From assembly GCA_035647855.1 (NCBI GenBank), contig DASRMP010000008.1, forward strand, positions 1 through 32,074: a stretch of DNA of 32,074 nt. The letters run 5' to 3'. Shown here one piece after another: positions 23,190 through 31,610 of this stretch (within the stretch, counting starts at the first letter, position 1; every line of letters begins with the position of its first letter). The notes under the pieces are model-generated. The model made no database searches. It was not told the DNA's origin and saw only the letters and a program-made list of their open reading frames with translations. A program made the translations under genes and the position numbers. The stretch comes from JAAZBW01 sp035647855. GTDB taxonomy: Bacteria; Actinomycetota; Actinomycetes; Actinomycetales; Actinomycetaceae.

Positions 23190-23808
23190 GTGGGAGAGCA
23201 CCACCCAAGCGGTCTGGGGGTGGCCAACATCGGAGCCGAATGCGCAGGTAGCGGGCGATGCCCGGCTGTGCGGGTTCGGGTGGTTCGACGGCGGCTGCGG
23301 AGGTCTTCGGCCGCGGCTTTCGGCCACCAGTCCGGTGAATGTGTCATTCTCGGCCCGGAATGGGCCTCCCCGACAGGGGAAACGGGGACTACTGTCGGAG
23401 TTTCGGCCCTGTGGGCCGGTGCGTGCGCCGTCGAGGGGTGGATTTGGCCCTTTTTTGGCCTGTTCGCGGCCCTCCGGACCGGCGGATTCGTCTACCGTAG
23501 GCGTTTCGCTTCTTCTGTAGGTGTTAAACGCGCGTAAAACGCCTACGGAAGAGGTCAAACGCCTACGGTTGTCGCTGAGATGCCGGTTCAAGAGGCTCCG
23601 CTACCGGTTTAACAGGCTGAAACGCACCCCCGGATCGCGCGAAACCCGCTGCCGCTGGCGAAACTCCTACAGGAGTAGCAAAACACCGGCGGAGGCACCA
23701 TCGGCAATCTCCCCGGCAATCCGCCACGGACCCAGATGGTGTCATGAAACGATTGAACGCAGGCCCGCAACTATGCGTAGGACCGCCATCAAATACGAAG
23801 GAATCGCA
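23190..23808. other. Non-coding region between the zinc locus and the GH3 gene
   Basis: I see no gene here. The open frames present have low-complexity Arg/Pro-rich translations. No tRNA or known riboswitch is recognisable. The only clear structure is the nested palindromic repeat at 23495-23568, plus a small hairpin ACTCCT-AC-AGGAGT near 23663. The promoter of the GH3 gene should lie within the last 200 bp, but I could not place it with confidence. Confidence 0.6.
23495..23568. repeat. Nested palindromic cluster of a 12-bp repeat
   Basis: CCGTAGGCGTTT at 23495-23506 and a degenerate copy at 23515-23526 are followed by the inverted form AAACGCCTACGG at 23537-23548 and 23557-23568. The two halves form an imperfect hairpin with about 31-bp arms (26 of 31 paired) around a roughly 10-base centre. 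It lies about 240 bp upstream of the GH3 start. Confidence 0.85.
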
Positions 23809-25533
23809 ATGCCGCGGATCGTTAACCTGAAAGCTGCCCCGTACAACCTGGACGATGACCAGATCAAGTGGGTGGAGGAGACCCTCGCTGGAATGAGTCT
23901 TGACCAGCAGGTCGGCCAGCTGTTCACGAACCTCTTCCACTTCGGACCGGATACCTTCTCCGGCAACCCGTACACGGCAGAGGAGATCATCGAGAAGTTC
24001 CACATCGGCGTCGCCCGGTACCACGGTGGAACTGCCGAGAAGGTGCAGGGCCTGCTGAACCGCCTGCAGTCCGCCTCGAAGATTCCGCTGCTCATCGCGG
24101 CGAACTGCGACTCCGGTGGAAACGGTGCGATGAAGGACGGCACCTACATCGCATCGGCAGCCCAGGTCGAGGCAACCGGCTCCACCGAGGTGGCCCGCAA
24201 TGCCGGCTACGTCTCCGGCCGTGAGATGAACGCCATCGGTGCCAACCTGAACTTCGACCCGTGCGTGGACATCCTGTTCAACTGGCGCAACACCATCGTC
24301 AACACCCGCGCCTATGGCACCACCGCAGAGGACGTCATCAAGTACTCGATCCCGTTCGTGGAGGGCCAGCGCGAGTCCGGCAGGCTCACCTGTGTGAAGC
24401 ACTGGCCGGGTGACGGCACCGAGGAGCGCGACCAGCACCTGATCCTGGGCGTGAACGAGCTCTCCGTGGACGAGTGGGAGGCGAGCTTCGGCGAGGTCTA
24501 CCGCGCGCACATCGCGAACGGCGTCGAGATGATTATGGCGGGGCACATCGCGCTGCCCGAGTACCAGAAGAAGCTCAACCCCGAGCTCGAGGACAAGGAC
24601 ATCCTCCCCGCGACCCTCGCGGACGAGCTCCTTAACGGCCTTCTCAAGACCGAGTTGGGCTTCAACGGTGCCGTGATCACGGACGCGACACACATGCTCG
24701 GCATGACCGCCGCCATGCGCCGCGAGGACTACGTCCCGCTCTCGATCGCAGCCGGCTGTGACTCCTTCCTGTTCTTCAACAACCTCGAAGAGGACTTCGG
24801 CTTCATGAAGGCCGGGGTGGAGAAGGGCGTCATCACCAAGGAGCGCCTGGACGACGCCAACCGCCGCATCCTCGGCCTCAAGGCCAAGCTGCGGCTCCAC
24901 GAGCAGAAGGAAGCCGGCACGCTTCTGCGCACCCCCGAGGACCTCGAGGTCGTGGGCTGCGAGGAGCACCTCGCGATGCGCGCGGACGCCGCTGACAAGG
25001 GCATCACCCTGGTCAAGAACACTCTCGACCAGCTGCCGCTGAACCCCAAGGACCACAAGCGGATCCGCATCTACCACCTCACCGGTGAAGTCGGCGGCAT
25101 CGCCGGCGGCGGCGAGGCCGAGATGCTGAAGTTCTACGTGGAGGAGCTCAAGAGGCGCGGCTACGAGCCCGAGGTCAACGACGGTCACACGCGGGTGAAG
25201 GGCCCAACCCTCAAGTACCGCGAAGACGTGGACGCCGCTCTCGTGCTCGCCGAGATCATCGGCTACGGCGCGCAGAACAACTACCGGATCCAGTGGAAGA
25301 CCGCGATGTCGAACGAGGTGCCGTGGTATGTCTACGAGGTCCCGACCTTCATGGTGTCCCACAACTTCACCACTCACCTGCACGACGCCACCATGGTGAA
25401 GTGCTACATCAACGCGTACCACCCGAACGAGGACAACGTCCTCGCCACGCTGGACAAGATGGAAGGCAAGTCCGAGTTCCAGGGCACGCCGAACGACCTG
25501 GTGTGGGCGAACAAGTGGCAGGCCAAGCTGTAG
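23809..25533 (+). CDS. Glycoside hydrolase family 3, beta-N-acetylhexosaminidase-like (NagZ type)
   Basis: This 574-aa enzyme has no signal peptide, so it is cytoplasmic. The GH3 TIM-barrel domain shows KHWPGDG (197-203) followed by D208-x-H210, the Asp-His dyad typical of NagZ-type N-acetylhexosaminidases, and the nucleophile region GAVITDATHMLGM with D292. A C-terminal alpha/beta domain follows (about 375-574). It probably removes N-acetylglucosamine from peptidoglycan fragments or other glycans. The frame is open from 23521, but the ATG at 23809 has AAGGA upstream and begins the recognisable fold. The codon pattern is strongly biased (many CTC/CTG, AAG, AAC), suggesting good expression. 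Confidence 0.9.
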   Translation: MPRIVNLKAAPYNLDDDQIKWVEETLAGMSLDQQVGQLFTNLFHFGPDTFSGNPYTAEEIIEKFHIGVARYHGGTAEKVQGLLNRLQSASKIPLLIAANCDSGGNGAMKDGTYIASAAQVEATGSTEVARNAGYVSGREMNAIGANLNFDPCVDILFNWRNTIVNTRAYGTTAEDVIKYSIPFVEGQRESGRLTCVKHWPGDGTEERDQHLILGVNELSVDEWEASFGEVYRAHIANGVEMIMAGHIALPEYQKKLNPELEDKDILPATLADELLNGLLKTELGFNGAVITDATHMLGMTAAMRREDYVPLSIAAGCDSFLFFNNLEEDFGFMKAGVEKGVITKERLDDANRRILGLKAKLRLHEQKEAGTLLRTPEDLEVVGCEEHLAMRADAADKGITLVKNTLDQLPLNPKDHKRIRIYHLTGEVGGIAGGGEAEMLKFYVEELKRRGYEPEVNDGHTRVKGPTLKYREDVDAALVLAEIIGYGAQNNYRIQWKTAMSNEVPWYVYEVPTFMVSHNFTTHLHDATMVKCYINAYHPNEDNVLATLDKMEGKSEFQGTPNDLVWANKWQAKL

Positions 25534-25557
25534 CGTTCAGCAAGTTCTGAGGCCTTA

Positions 25558-25591
25558 CCAGAACGACCTGCAACCCCAGAACGACCTGCAA
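25558..25591 (+). repeat. 16-bp direct repeat after the GH3 gene
   Basis: CCAGAACGACCTGCAA occurs at 25558-25573 and 25576-25591, between the GH3 stop and its terminator. It also partly resembles the coding sequence CCGAACGACCTG near the end of the gene, so a small duplication is possible. Confidence 0.85.
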
Positions 25592-25598
25592 GGGGTCG

Positions 25599-25640
25599 AA
25601 GGGAGCGGGCCCAGCCCCCCGGGGCTGGGCCCGCTCCCTT
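25599..25640. terminator. Strong bidirectional hairpin terminator
   Basis: A 20-bp perfect stem (25599-25618 against 25621-25640) has a CC loop, starts AAGGGAGCGGG and ends CCCGCTCCCTT. It sits between the convergent GH3 gene (plus) and the MacB-type ATPase gene (minus), so it can stop both. The T-run is short (TT then GTGTG), as is common in high-GC genomes. Confidence 0.85.
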
Positions 25641-25741
25641 GTGTGCCGTGGTCGTGATTACGCCGATGTGGCTCGCGCGGGATCGGTGTTCTGCCTTGTC
25701 AGGGACGTGGCTGGGGGCGGGCCGCGCGGCATGACCTGCGT

Positions 25742-26482
25742 TCAGGAGCACCCGTCCTCCACGACCCGGCCGTCCTCGATCCGGACGGTGCGGTCGGCGT
25801 AGTGGGTGATGCGTTCATCGTGGGTGACGATGATCGCGGACTTGCCGCGCTGCTTCATCTCCTCACGGATGAGTTGGACCACCTGGTCACCGATGGTCGA
25901 GTCGAGTGCGGAGGTCGGCTCATCAAAGAGAACGAGTTCGGGTGAGTTCATGAGTGCCCGCCCGATCGCCACGCGCTGCTTCTGCCCTCCCGAGAGTTGG
26001 GCGGGGAGATTGTTCGCACGCTCCTTGAGCCCCAGCTCCTCGAGGAGCCCGTCCGCGCGCCTGCGCGCATCCGCGCGTGACAGCCCTCCGGGCCCGAGGT
26101 CCGAGACCACCTGGAGGTTCTCTCGCGCCGTCAGGAAGGGCACCAGGTTCACGGACTGGAACACGAAACCCACACTCGTGCGGCGGAACTCTGTCAGCTG
26201 CCTCGCCGAATAGTCGGTGATGTCCTCATCCCCCACCACCACTCTGCCCTCCGACGCCGAGAGGATGCCTCCCGCAATCGTGCACAGCGTGGTCTTCCCG
26301 GAGCCGGATGGGCCCACGAGTGCCACGATCTCGTCCCTGTCCACGCCGAGGTTGATGCCATCGAGGGCCACCACCTCCTGATCGGCCATGGGATAGACCT
26401 TGCGCACCTCCTCGAGGAGGAGTGCGGGGCCGTTGTTGCCGGCGGCACGGCGGCTGCGGCGGGTCTCCGTTGTGTTGCTCAT
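25742..26482 (-). CDS. MacB/LolD-type ABC transporter ATP-binding protein
   Basis: This 246-aa ATPase partners with FtsX-like permeases. Walker A is GPSGSGKT (57-64), the Q-loop FVFQSVNLVPFLTARENL (106-123), signature LSGGQKQRV (163-171), Walker B LVLFDEP (183-189) and H-loop VTHD. It is the last gene of a three-gene operon and overlaps the upstream permease by 4 bp. This family usually drives mechanotransmission (export of lipids, peptides or drugs) rather than classic transport. The substrate here is unknown. Confidence 0.92.
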   Translation of the reverse strand: MSNTTETRRSRRAAGNNGPALLLEEVRKVYPMADQEVVALDGINLGVDRDEIVALVGPSGSGKTTLCTIAGGILSASEGRVVVGDEDITDYSARQLTEFRRTSVGFVFQSVNLVPFLTARENLQVVSDLGPGGLSRADARRRADGLLEELGLKERANNLPAQLSGGQKQRVAIGRALMNSPELVLFDEPTSALDSTIGDQVVQLIREEMKQRGKSAIIVTHDERITHYADRTVRIEDGRVVEDGCS

Positions 26483-27591
26483 GCGTCTCCTCCGATTGCG
26501 GCGGCAGGGTCGATCCGAAGGACTCGGCGCAGGGAGAATGCCGATCCGATGATGGCCGCGAGGGCGAGAGCTCCGACCGCGAGTCCGATCTGTGGGGCGG
26601 ACAGTGCGAAGGGCACTGTTCCCGGGGGTATGAACGCGTCAGCGGCGATCACCAGTACCGCCCCGATCGCGGAGGCGACTCCTGTCACCACGAGTGCCTG
26701 GAGGACCACGCCGGCAAAGATCCTGTTGGTGCGTGATCCCATGGCCTTGAGCACTCCGAAGAGTGCGGTGCGCTCCACGGTGAGGAGCGCGAAGAAGAGC
26801 CCCACCACGAGCAGGCCGATCGCCAGTGTCACCGCCTGGATCTGGGCGAACACAGTGCTCTGCGCGCTCACGCCGGGGATCGCGGCCGCCGCCTCGGCGA
26901 TCGTGAGCGACTCGGTGGTTCCGGTGGCGCGGTCGACGGCGTCGGCAACCGCTGGCACGTCAACATCCCCCTCGGGGAGCGCGATGACGAGGCCCTGGCT
27001 TGCGCCGTCGGGGAGGGTAGCCCCGGGACGTGCGGCGGCGAGGACCTCGCGCCACATGTCCGCCGTGGTCCACAGGGCACCCTCGGACGGAGAGGACGAC
27101 TCCTCGACGACGCCCACCACGGTCACGGGGAATCGGGTGGGGCCAAGGAGGAGCTTCTCACCCTCGGCGAACCCCAGATCCGGATCCGCCCAGACCTCGC
27201 CCGGACCCAACTGGCCGAGGGTGACACCGGCAGGGTCAAGTTCGGTTCCGAACAGGTCAACGCCTGTCAGGTCGCGCTCGTCTCCCCCGTCGATGCGGGC
27301 CCCCAGAACGAGTGATCCGATCGAGCCCATCTCCGCACCGGCAGGAAGAGCCTGCTCGATCTCATCCCGGGTCTCCGCAGTGATCACGGAGGATCCCAGG
27401 GTCGAGTTGGCGTCCGAGGAGTAGACCAGCAGGCCGTCCGGCTGCGCCAGATAGGAGCCCGTGATGGACCCCAGCAGCCCGGCCAGCAGGGCACCGAGAA
27501 ACATGAGCAGCATCGCGATCAGTGTGAGTGTGAAGGTGGCGATGGCGTAGCGCCCGGGATTGCGGCGCAGGTCCTTCCAGGCAATTCCCAT
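26479..27591 (-). CDS. FtsX-like permease (MacB family), second
   Basis: This 370-aa permease has the MacB/FtsX topology: one N-terminal helix (about 17-45), a large extracellular domain (about 46-255), and three C-terminal helices (about 258-285, 302-325 and 335-357). The motif RTALFGVLKAMGSRTNRIF lies between C-terminal helices 1 and 2, as in the family. The ATG at 27591 shares one base with the upstream stop (TGATG), so the longer frame to 27714 is not used. Confidence 0.9.
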   Translation of the reverse strand: MGIAWKDLRRNPGRYAIATFTLTLIAMLLMFLGALLAGLLGSITGSYLAQPDGLLVYSSDANSTLGSSVITAETRDEIEQALPAGAEMGSIGSLVLGARIDGGDERDLTGVDLFGTELDPAGVTLGQLGPGEVWADPDLGFAEGEKLLLGPTRFPVTVVGVVEESSSPSEGALWTTADMWREVLAAARPGATLPDGASQGLVIALPEGDVDVPAVADAVDRATGTTESLTIAEAAAAIPGVSAQSTVFAQIQAVTLAIGLLVVGLFFALLTVERTALFGVLKAMGSRTNRIFAGVVLQALVVTGVASAIGAVLVIAADAFIPPGTVPFALSAPQIGLAVGALALAAIIGSAFSLRRVLRIDPAAAIGGDA

Positions 27592-28706
27592 CAGGCGTTT
27601 CCTCCCCTCGTGGCCTCCACCGGTTCGATGCCGAGCACACGGCGCACCGAGGCGAGCGCGGACGCCACGCCGAGGGTGAGCAGGATGGCAGACCACACCG
27701 CCACGGAACCCCACGAGAACGTGAGCGTGAGAGTGCCCACCTCGATCAAGGTGGTCAGTGCATACAGTGCGGCGCCGAGTGCGAGACCGCCGATCAGCAC
27801 GGCGAGTACTTGGAAGAGAAGGGATCCCACAAGCACACGGGGCCGGGCACCGATGGCGGAGAGCAGCGTGAGGGCGCGGGACTTCTGGAAGGTCAGGATC
27901 AGGAAGAACAGGCCGGTGACCAGTGGCACCACGAATCCGAAGAGGCCGAGGATGATCAGGAACGACATCTGGACGGGCGCCACCCCCGGGAACTCCTCGG
28001 CAGCAACGTCACGTGCGAGTGGGTCAAGGTTCGGCGACGCCTCGGTCAGCGCCGTGATCGTGGCCTCCACGGACCCGGCCGGTTCCACGGCGACCAGGCT
28101 CGGCAGTACGCCACTGACCTGCGGATTGAGTGCCGTGGCGGCGGACTCGTAGGCGTCGTACGAGGTGTAGAGCATCGGGAGCACGGCAAGTTGGGCGTCC
28201 TCCACGAGGCCCACGACCTCGAACTCCGGCGAGGTGCCCGCCTCTCCGCCGAGAGTCACCATCTGGCCCACCTCGAAGTCGCCGGCGGTCCCGATGGCCT
28301 CATCGTCGGTCTCGGGCACGCGGCCCTCCACCGGCTCGGCCGCACCACCCAGGCCCGCGTCCTCCGCGCCCCAGAGGGTCACGATGGCCGCGTCGTCGTC
28401 CCCCGCCTCGGCGGTTGCGGAGAGAATCCCCACGCGGGCGGAGGAGGCGACCGATGCGTCGTCGGCAATGATCTGCTCCCACTCGGGGATGATCACGGAA
28501 CCCTGCGGGGACCGGAGCGAGTCCGTGGAGTAGACGAGGATCGGGGCGCTCTGGTGGCGGATCGCCCCGTTGAACGCGCGCACGAGAGAACCGGAGATGG
28601 CCTGCTGCACGAGGATCAGGTAGACGAGCAGCGCCACCGCAGAGGTCAGCAGCGCGAACTTGCCGCGCGAGCGCCGCATCTCGGCAAGGGCTAGGAACAC
28701 GTGCAT
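27591..28706 (-). CDS. FtsX-like permease (MacB family), first
   Basis: This 371-aa paralogue of its downstream neighbour has the same one-plus-three helix topology and starts MHVFLALAEMRRSRGKFALL. The family block KSRALTLLSAIGARPRVLVG is near residue 270. The ATG at 28706 has no ribosome site. On the minus strand TAATCT (28713-28708) lies seven bases before the in-frame GTG at 28700, so a leaderless start at codon 3 is plausible. The frame continues upstream through the divergent TetR promoter, which is not credible as coding sequence. It is the first gene of the operon and probably under TetR control. Confidence 0.88.
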   Translation of the reverse strand: MHVFLALAEMRRSRGKFALLTSAVALLVYLILVQQAISGSLVRAFNGAIRHQSAPILVYSTDSLRSPQGSVIIPEWEQIIADDASVASSARVGILSATAEAGDDDAAIVTLWGAEDAGLGGAAEPVEGRVPETDDEAIGTAGDFEVGQMVTLGGEAGTSPEFEVVGLVEDAQLAVLPMLYTSYDAYESAATALNPQVSGVLPSLVAVEPAGSVEATITALTEASPNLDPLARDVAAEEFPGVAPVQMSFLIILGLFGFVVPLVTGLFFLILTFQKSRALTLLSAIGARPRVLVGSLLFQVLAVLIGGLALGAALYALTTLIEVGTLTLTFSWGSVAVWSAILLTLGVASALASVRRVLGIEPVEATRGGNA

Positions 28707-28712
28707 CAGATT

Positions 28713-28727
28713 ACGACGCGGCGTCGT
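28713..28727. promoter_or_regulatory. Candidate TetR operator in the divergent intergenic region
   Basis: ACGACGC-G-GCGTCGT is a perfect 7-1-7 palindrome in the 61-bp gap between the permease and the TetR gene. It abuts the TAATCT -10-like element of the permease and lies about 30 bp before the TetR -10 element. TetR repressors usually bind such sites to control themselves and the neighbour. Confidence 0.7.
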
Positions 28728-28755
28728 GAACCCGCAACAGGAAGGAGGGAAATGG

Positions 28756-28761
28756 GATACT
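28756..28761 (+). promoter_or_regulatory. -10 element of a leaderless tetR transcript
   Basis: GATACT ends seven bases before the ATG at 28768, the spacing expected if transcription starts at the start codon. The only Shine-Dalgarno-like sequence (GGAGGGA) is about 18 bases upstream, too far for normal use, which supports a leaderless message. Confidence 0.5.
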
Positions 28762-28767
28762 CCGCAC

Positions 28768-29388
28768 ATGCCACGTATAGAGGGCGAGAACCTCGCCGAA
28801 CACCACGAACGGGTGTCCCGGCGGATTCTTGACGCATTCGGTGAAGAGATGATGGAGGAGGGGTTCGCCGGACTCACGCTCGCCCGGGTGGCAGCCCGCG
28901 CAGGAGTCGGACGCAGCACGATCTACAACTACGCGGCGGACAAGAACGATCTCATGCTCAAGTTCGTGGAGCGGCAGGTCACCGAGTTCGAGCGCGTGGT
29001 CCGAGCCGAACTGGACGCACTTCCCACGGCGCGCGAGCGACTCCACCACCTCGTGCGGACCCAGCTTGAGGCATTCGCGGGACGGTCCCCCGGTCGTCAC
29101 ACGAGCTCACCCGCCGGTCTGATCGACGGCGGAGCGCTGCCACCCGATGTCTTCCGTGACCTGATGTCACGGCTCTCCGTGCTTCACGGAATGGTGCGCG
29201 AGGTCCTTCTCGAGGGAGTCGAGACGCGCGAGTTCCGGCCGTTCGTGGACGTGGACGTTGTGGTGGAGATGGTGGGCGCAGCCGTGGGGGCCCAACGCAT
29301 GCAACTCGGTTCCGGCGCGCGCCCCCTGCCCGAGACGATCGTGGCTGTCACCACCTTCATCGAGGCTGCGGTGATGCGCACCTCCTGA
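28768..29388 (+). CDS. TetR/AcrR family transcriptional regulator
   Basis: This 206-aa protein has an N-terminal helix-turn-helix at about 30-65 (GFAGLTLARVAARAGVGRST, then IYNYAADKNDLM), followed by a helical ligand-binding domain. It diverges from the FtsX/ABC operon, so that operon is its likely target along with itself. The ligand is unknown and is probably a compound handled by the exporter. The start at 28768 fits the family, and the frame upstream to 28660 overlaps the divergent gene's first codons. Confidence 0.92.
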   Translation: MPRIEGENLAEHHERVSRRILDAFGEEMMEEGFAGLTLARVAARAGVGRSTIYNYAADKNDLMLKFVERQVTEFERVVRAELDALPTARERLHHLVRTQLEAFAGRSPGRHTSSPAGLIDGGALPPDVFRDLMSRLSVLHGMVREVLLEGVETREFRPFVDVDVVVEMVGAAVGAQRMQLGSGARPLPETIVAVTTFIEAAVMRTS

Positions 29389-29446
29389 CGCGCGGCTTCA
29401 TCGCACTTGCTTGCGAAGAGTCAGGCGGCCACTACGGTGAGCAAGT

Positions 29447-29755
29447 ATGCAGCCGATGCCCTCAAGTGTGATGGTCAGTCTCATCTCCTTCCTCGCGGTG
29501 CTCTTGGTGTTCTTCAGCATCGACATCAAGTCCCGCGATACCAGCCAGGAAGATCCATGGCACATCCAGCTCTTCGCGTGGACCTCCCGAATTGGTGGAA
29601 TATCGACGGCGATCTCCCTGGCCCTGGGATGGATCGACCTATTTCTCCCTGATGGCGACTCCCCCATTCACGTGGCACTGGTGGCGGTGCCCGGCAGTCT
29701 CGGCGTGGCTTGCGCCATTCTCCTGGGCCTGGAAATGCTGTTTCAACGCGACTGA
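29447..29755 (+). CDS. Small hypothetical membrane protein
   Basis: This 102-aa protein has three predicted membrane helices: about 8-25 (VMVSLISFLAVLLVFFSI), 48-67 (RIGGISTAISLALGWIDLFL) and 76-97 (VALVAVPGSLGVACAILLGLEM). I recognise no family. The ATG at 29447 has GGTGAG six bases upstream. It ends 2 bp from the convergent GNAT gene stop, with no room for a terminator between them. It could be expressed with tetR (58-bp gap). Confidence 0.6.
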   Translation: MQPMPSSVMVSLISFLAVLLVFFSIDIKSRDTSQEDPWHIQLFAWTSRIGGISTAISLALGWIDLFLPDGDSPIHVALVAVPGSLGVACAILLGLEMLFQRD

Positions 29756-29757
29756 GA

Positions 29758-30696
29758 TCAGCCGACGCCGTCGCCATCGCCGTCGCCGCCGCCGTCGCCA
29801 TCGCCGTCGCTGTTCTGCGGCACGTCGTATTCGACCCAGATCAGGTTCGTCCCGCCCACCTTCGGCGCGGAACTGACCAGCGGATACATGTGCCGGTCGC
29901 TGGCGTAGCCGTCCATGGCGAGGACGTCGTAGCCCTTCTCGGCGCCGACTCGGGCCACGCGCTTCAGACACGCCGCGACCAGTTGATCGGCGTCGGGGTC
30001 GTCGCCGCCTACGGCCTCTCCGACGGCGTCGAGCCGCGTTGAGGTCTCCTCGAACGCCCAGATACCGCCGACAACACGCTGCTCCGGCCCGCCAAGATCG
30101 CGCACCGCGAAGCTCGAGACGTCCCGCTCCAGGTCGAAACGCAGGTCCGGCCCGTACACCGAGGCGATGTAATCCCGCGATGCGGCCGGCGACCAGTCGT
30201 CGTGCACCCAGCGGTACGTGTCGAGGAAGGCGGTCAGGATGGTCTCGTCGTCGAGTGTGTCGGCCCCGGCAACCGTGACGCCCTTCGGCGCATCGGGGAG
30301 TTGGTCGAACCAGGCGCGGTTGGCGTCGTCGACGAGGTCCAACTCCATCGGAGGACTCTGCTGGAAGACGCGGCCCCCCAAATCCATGATCCAACCGACG
30401 CTGGGGTTGTCCTCGGGTAGCCGCAGGTAGAACGGCTTTTCGTGCTTGCGGTCGCGGCCCAACTCGGCGATGAGGGCTCTGCCGATGCCGCGGCGGCGCA
30501 CGTCGTCGCGGACGCGGACGGTCGCCCAGTAGCGGCTCGGATGCATCTTCGAACAGAAGCGGTAAGCGAAGCCGAGGATGCGATCGTCATCGTCCTCGGC
30601 GACAACCATTCCCTCCGGCTTGATCCGCGTGTTGATGTGCATACCCGCCGCGAAAATGGCGGCAGCGTCCTCCAAGCCTCCCGGCCGAATCCTCAT
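29758..30696 (-). CDS. GNAT family acetyltransferase (two-domain)
   Basis: This 312-aa protein has an N-terminal GNAT domain with the acetyl-CoA motif RRRGIGRA (67-74), preceded by ATVRVRDDV. A second, degenerate GNAT-like half covers about 150-290, ending TNLIWVEYDVPQ. The double layout recalls mycothiol-synthase-like and other tandem GNAT enzymes, but the substrate is unknown. The last 18 residues are a Gly-Asp repeat (DGDGDGGGDGDGDG) encoded by a 6-bp repeat. The start at 30696 begins with the usual MRIRPGGLEDAAAI. The reading frame runs further upstream, where it is Arg-rich and not coding-like. Confidence 0.85.
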   Translation of the reverse strand: MRIRPGGLEDAAAIFAAGMHINTRIKPEGMVVAEDDDDRILGFAYRFCSKMHPSRYWATVRVRDDVRRRGIGRALIAELGRDRKHEKPFYLRLPEDNPSVGWIMDLGGRVFQQSPPMELDLVDDANRAWFDQLPDAPKGVTVAGADTLDDETILTAFLDTYRWVHDDWSPAASRDYIASVYGPDLRFDLERDVSSFAVRDLGGPEQRVVGGIWAFEETSTRLDAVGEAVGGDDPDADQLVAACLKRVARVGAEKGYDVLAMDGYASDRHMYPLVSSAPKVGGTNLIWVEYDVPQNSDGDGDGGGDGDGDGVG

Positions 30697-30757
30697 AACT
30701 CGGAACCTAGTGCCAGTAGTGGCGGCCTGCGACAGGAGGTAGCAACAAGTTGCTCCC

Positions 30758-30795
30758 ATCTTCAACCTCTTCGTGGATCTTCGACCTCTTCGTGG
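30758..30795. repeat. 19-bp tandem repeat upstream of the GNAT gene
   Basis: ATCTTCAACCTCTTCGTGG (30758-30776) is repeated at 30777-30795 with one change. Nearby, AGCAAC-AA-GTTGCT (30741-30754) is a 6-2-6 palindrome 45 bp before the GNAT start and could be an operator. The rest of 30697-30912 shows nothing else. Confidence 0.8.
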
Positions 30796-30912
30796 AGGGA
30801 AGGAAAAGGCCACGCCAGGCGCGCGAATGGGGACAGACGCGCGGGGCGGGCGGTTGGGACAGCCACGCGGGGCGCGCCGTCCGCGAGAACGAGAGCGACC
30901 GGCCGCACGAAA

Positions 30913-30937
30913 GCGACCGGCCGCATGGGCCGGTCGC
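30913..30937 (-). terminator. Terminator of hsp20
   Basis: GCGACCGGCC (30913-30922) pairs with GGCCGGTCGC (30928-30937) around a 5-base loop. It lies 21 bp after the hsp20 stop on the minus strand and is followed there by TTTCG. A second copy of the left arm lies at 30894-30903. Confidence 0.75.
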
Positions 30938-30958
30938 GTTGAGGTTTGCCGATCAGGG

Positions 30959-31378
30959 TCAGCTGTCGATCTGCGTGCTCGACGGATTGGTGTTGACCTG
31001 GATCTTCCGCGGCTTCGCTTCCTCCGCAACGGGGATGCTCAGCGCGAGGACGCCATCCGTGTAGGTGGCGTCGATCTTGGTGAGGTCAAGGCCGTAGCCG
31101 AGAGTGAGCTGGCGGGCGTACGTGCCGGTGCCACGCTCGTGCGAGATCCACTCGACGTCCTCGCCCTCGACGGACTTGCGCTCGGCGCGCACAGTCAGGG
31201 TGCGATCCTCGACGTCGATATCAATCGACGACGGGTCCACGCCCGGCATGTCGATCACGATGTGGTACTCATCGCCCGTGCGGTAGAGGTCCATCGGCAT
31301 TGCCGGCGACGACTGGCGCAGGGTCGAGTTCATGAGAGCGTTCAGCTCGGCGAAGGGGTCATATCTACGGGTTGCCAT
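30959..31378 (-). CDS. Hsp20/alpha-crystallin family small heat-shock protein
   Basis: This 139-aa ATP-independent holdase binds unfolding proteins. The N-terminus MATRRYDPFAELNALM is typical. The alpha-crystallin domain covers about 27-125, with DEYHIVIDMPGV and the conserved DGVLALSIPVAEEAKPRKIQV near the end. The ATG at 31378 has AAGGAAG upstream. A GTG at 31387 is too close to that ribosome site. A HAIR-type element lies upstream, so HspR control is likely, as for the mycobacterial acr2. The locus is monocistronic, with its own terminator. Confidence 0.94.
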   Translation of the reverse strand: MATRRYDPFAELNALMNSTLRQSSPAMPMDLYRTGDEYHIVIDMPGVDPSSIDIDVEDRTLTVRAERKSVEGEDVEWISHERGTGTYARQLTLGYGLDLTKIDATYTDGVLALSIPVAEEAKPRKIQVNTNPSSTQIDS

Positions 31379-31610
31379 CTGTTTCACTTCCTTAACTGAG
31401 GGCCATCCGGCGTCTCCGGACGGCTGGACGGTTGGGCCGACTCCTGGGCGTCCGCTGGATCTGCCCCTGCTGGATCTGCCCCTGCGCGGGGATCTCCTGG
31501 AGGGGTTCCCCTCGCGGGGCTCTCCTCGCGGAGCCGGTGTACCGGCCCTCTACTCTGTTCAACGAGCTGCGGGCCGGATTCCTTCCCGATCATGTTCGCT
31601 GAGGGCGAAT
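31379..31610 (-). other. Long 5' region of hsp20
   Basis: This 232-bp stretch between the HAIR element and hsp20 is non-coding, with a Pro/Arg-rich spurious frame only. It has a tandem 15-bp repeat (GCTGGATCTGCCCCT at 31454 and 31469) and several short GC hairpins. It would form a long structured leader if transcription starts near the HAIR site. I could not place a promoter. Confidence 0.5.

Noticed and set aside
23055..23591. 178-aa frames on both strands of the region upstream of the GH3 gene
   Set aside because: Low-complexity Pro/Arg translations crossing the Zur-type site and the palindrome cluster. No start signal.
23563..25422. 619-aa minus-strand frame
   Set aside because: Antisense to the GH3 gene, whose motifs and codon bias are clear. 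The antisense translation has no motif.
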